A stretch of DNA of 19,101 bases. Origin: Irineochytrium annulatum. Lineage: Eukaryota; Chytridiomycota; Chytridiomycetes; Chytridiales; Chytridiaceae. A program made the position numbers and the translations under genes. Shown piece by piece: positions 17,023 through 19,101 of the stretch (position 1 is its first letter; each line of letters begins with the position of its first letter). Below the pieces are notes generated by a model, which searched no databases, was not told the DNA's origin, and saw only the letters and a program-made list of their open reading frames with translations. The DNA lies in NCBI GenBank assembly GCA_027600665.1, contig JADGJL010000523.1:1-19101 (forward strand), written 5' to 3'.

Positions 17023-19101
17023 GCCGCGCGGGGAAGCTCTTTACGATTCTGCAGTAAATACTATTATTATTACATCGTGCACGAAAGCGTGAGGCATTCG
17101 CATCGTTACCAGATCAACGCGTGATATGTGGAAGCGTTCCTGACAGGCGGTGCCCTCTTCTGGGGAATGATATGGGTAACAAGGATGATGCTTCAGGACC
17201 ACTTTGACAGTGTTTTGATTGTTATCATTTTTATGCAGTTTTTTAAACTTCAGGGCCATTTTCTTGGGTAAATGACTGAAAGCTCCTGAAAACCTCCAAG
17301 TTCTGAATCTATATAAATTAACAGGAGGCAGACTACTCCTGGCTGGCTAGCAGGTGCAGGAATAACAGGCATAAGCATTTTCACTCAACCCGCCACCGTG
17401 ATTCCGCATTGAATCGATCAACGTAGCCATCGTTGTCGTAGCCACAGAACGGACCCGCAGATTAGGTGCCAACATCGCCTTCAAGCTCGCGTCCCTCCCA
17501 CGCCGCACTTCCGAAAGCTCGATGACCAAAGCCGATAAAAGTTGCACCGCTGTCATCCCGCCGGCATCCGCCGTCCAGGTCATCTAAGTTGACTTCAACA
17601 ACTCATATGCTGTGACGTCCCTCGTCACACGGTCGTCACGACACCACGTCCCGCAATGCGTGTTCCAACCGCCAATCACGCCACGACCACAGGCTCATCG
17701 ACCATGTTGTTCGCAACGACGTCAACTTCCTCCCTCCCGCCGCCGAGCCTCAGGTCGTGACCGCGCTAGCATCGTCAACGCGCCCGCGGGGCCGTTGGAT
17801 CACATTGCGAAGGAGAACGGGGTGTTCAAGGCGGTTGTTGAGGGCTCAAATCGTTGCCGAACGGCCCTGACAGCTCGGTCAACCGAGCGGGTACTCTTGG
17901 GACGCGTCCATAGCCATATTATTAAGTACAACGTTTAGAGAAACGCATATGGAGTCGACAATACCTAACATCGGGTGGTTCCATAGACATGACCTAAAGA
18001 ACCAAACGTTCCATGTTGTCGATGCAGCGTGTGTAAGGCCGGCCGCTCGGGCCACGGAGAGCATTGCAAAATGCTTACCCTTATTTTTCCATCGCTAGCA
18101 GGAGGCCATAATTGCCACGGGGGTCCAAGGGATCGCCTTAGCGCGGCAAGGGCGTTTTGGTATGCCAGTGTAGATCCCGTGTGAGACCTGGTTTTACAAC
18201 AAGGCCGAGGAGTAATTCGAATGTACAGGGGACAGTAGTTTCTAGCCTGGTGGCTAACTACATGATGGCCTTTCCATTATAATTGGTCAACATCGGCGGG
18301 GAATGCGTCCGCATAATGTCGCCAGGTAAGTAGCGCGTTTCTCTTTCAGGCTTGGTCAACGGGTAGCGTTGTAATTTTGTTGAGTTCTTGCAAGGCGCCT
18401 CCTACACTCCGCTATTTTTTGCCACATATAGCTTTATTCCACGTCTTTCCTTAGGACGTAACATAATTAATACAGACAAATACCTGCACCGCGTCCAAAC
18501 CAAACTTATTAAAGTGACAGCACTGCGTGCATACACACAACGGATGAGGATAACTCATTTTGAAAGTCGTCAATGCTGTAGTGCATGCTGACATAAGCCT
18601 CATCCGGAGCGAGCGAGTTGGTCGGGCACCAGTTACCACGATGTTGCCCTCGGTGAGGGCCTCCTTTGGCCTCCGCCGGTCTTTCCCTTAACTACCCTCT
18701 TTGCAAGAACCTCTACCTCTGAAGCCGCCGACCACTCTCAGACCGCACGCGCTCGTGCTCCAACAGCCTGCGCCCTGTCGAGTGAAGACGCAGAAGTTGA
18801 TCCTTCGCGGGTGAGAAGCGCTTCCAAGTCTCGAAGTCATCGCGGCCAGACCAAACAGACGAAAGAGGTAAACATAAAGACGACCTGTTGGTAGAACAAA
18901 TATGTTGACAAAAGATTACACCGACCGTGAATTGATATGAACAAGAGAAGAGTCATGCGGAGCAAGACCTTACGAAGCAAATGACCACATATGCACTGCC
19001 CACCCTTTTCTATCCATCCATCCATCCCTTATCGTCCCTTGTCATGACCGAATAAAAAGACGAATATGCAGAAAGATTAAAAGGCCACCATTACCCACCC
19101 C
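17023..19101. other. Gene-poor stretch with unassembled coding-like fragments
   Basis: About 2 kb without a gene I can defend. It holds a TATATAAA on the plus strand (17310-17317). A 72-codon frame (17259-17041, minus) and a 78-codon frame (17583-17347, minus) both start with ATG but have no recognisable domain. GC-rich patches at about 17390-17880 and 18590-18840 contain several short protein-like frames on both strands that stop or shift. The rest (about 17890-18580 and 18850-19101) is AT-richer. I found no tRNA, rRNA or transposon terminal repeats. Confidence 0.5.
19013..19027 (+). repeat. Short TCCA microsatellite
   Basis: Just under four copies of TCCA. A similar short run occurs near 756-770. 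It is probably ordinary microsatellite sequence. Confidence 0.7.

Noticed and set aside
17900..18600. Possible mobile element in the AT-richer right-hand part
   Set aside because: I found no terminal inverted repeats, target-site duplication or transposase-like frame.

Overview
The window looks like nuclear DNA of a fungus. Reasons: compact GC-rich genes, short introns (40-66 nt) with GT...AG ends and CTAAC/CTGAC-type branch sites, a Kin1-family kinase, a fungal-type CDH-cytochrome/b561 membrane protein and F-box-like proteins. One gene is an animal-style ATG16L with a WD40 propeller, which budding-yeast Atg16 lacks. This makes an early-diverging (for example chytrid-like) fungus a reasonable guess, but it is an inference and not shown by any marker here.

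Layout from left to right. 1-242: C-terminal fragment of a plus-strand tyrosine-rich repeat protein, with in-frame stops. 1075-3801 (minus): large Ser/Pro-rich coiled-coil protein in two exons. 3802-5140: divergent intergenic stretch with unresolved splice-like signals. 5141-6806 (plus): Kin1/MARK-type kinase in two exons. 7762-9613 (plus): signal peptide, two DOMON/CDH-cytochrome domains and a cytochrome b561 domain, in two exons. 9789-11018 (plus): F-box/LRR-like protein. 11109-11588 (minus): small protein joining a RanBP2 zinc finger to a PheT-type tRNA-binding domain, divergent from the next gene. 11728-13950 (plus): ATG16L in 13 exons, one of them only 20 nt. 14246-15034 (minus): secreted protein with Tyr-Thr-Pro repeats and a beta-trefoil-like domain. 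15427-17022 (minus): second F-box/LRR-like protein. 17023-19101: gene-poor, with coding-like fragments that I could not assemble.

The genes do not form a cluster with a shared pathway. They are independent eukaryotic units: signalling (Kin1), membrane redox (b561), autophagy (ATG16L), RNA binding (zinc finger plus tRNA_bind) and probable ubiquitin-ligase adaptors (two F-box-like proteins). The strongest candidates for something new are the zinc-finger/tRNA-binding fusion with its possible mitochondrial extension, the fungal ATG16L with its propeller and microexon, the tandem DOMON-b561 protein, and the damaged repeat gene at the left edge. I found no mobile element, CRISPR array, rRNA or tRNA gene.
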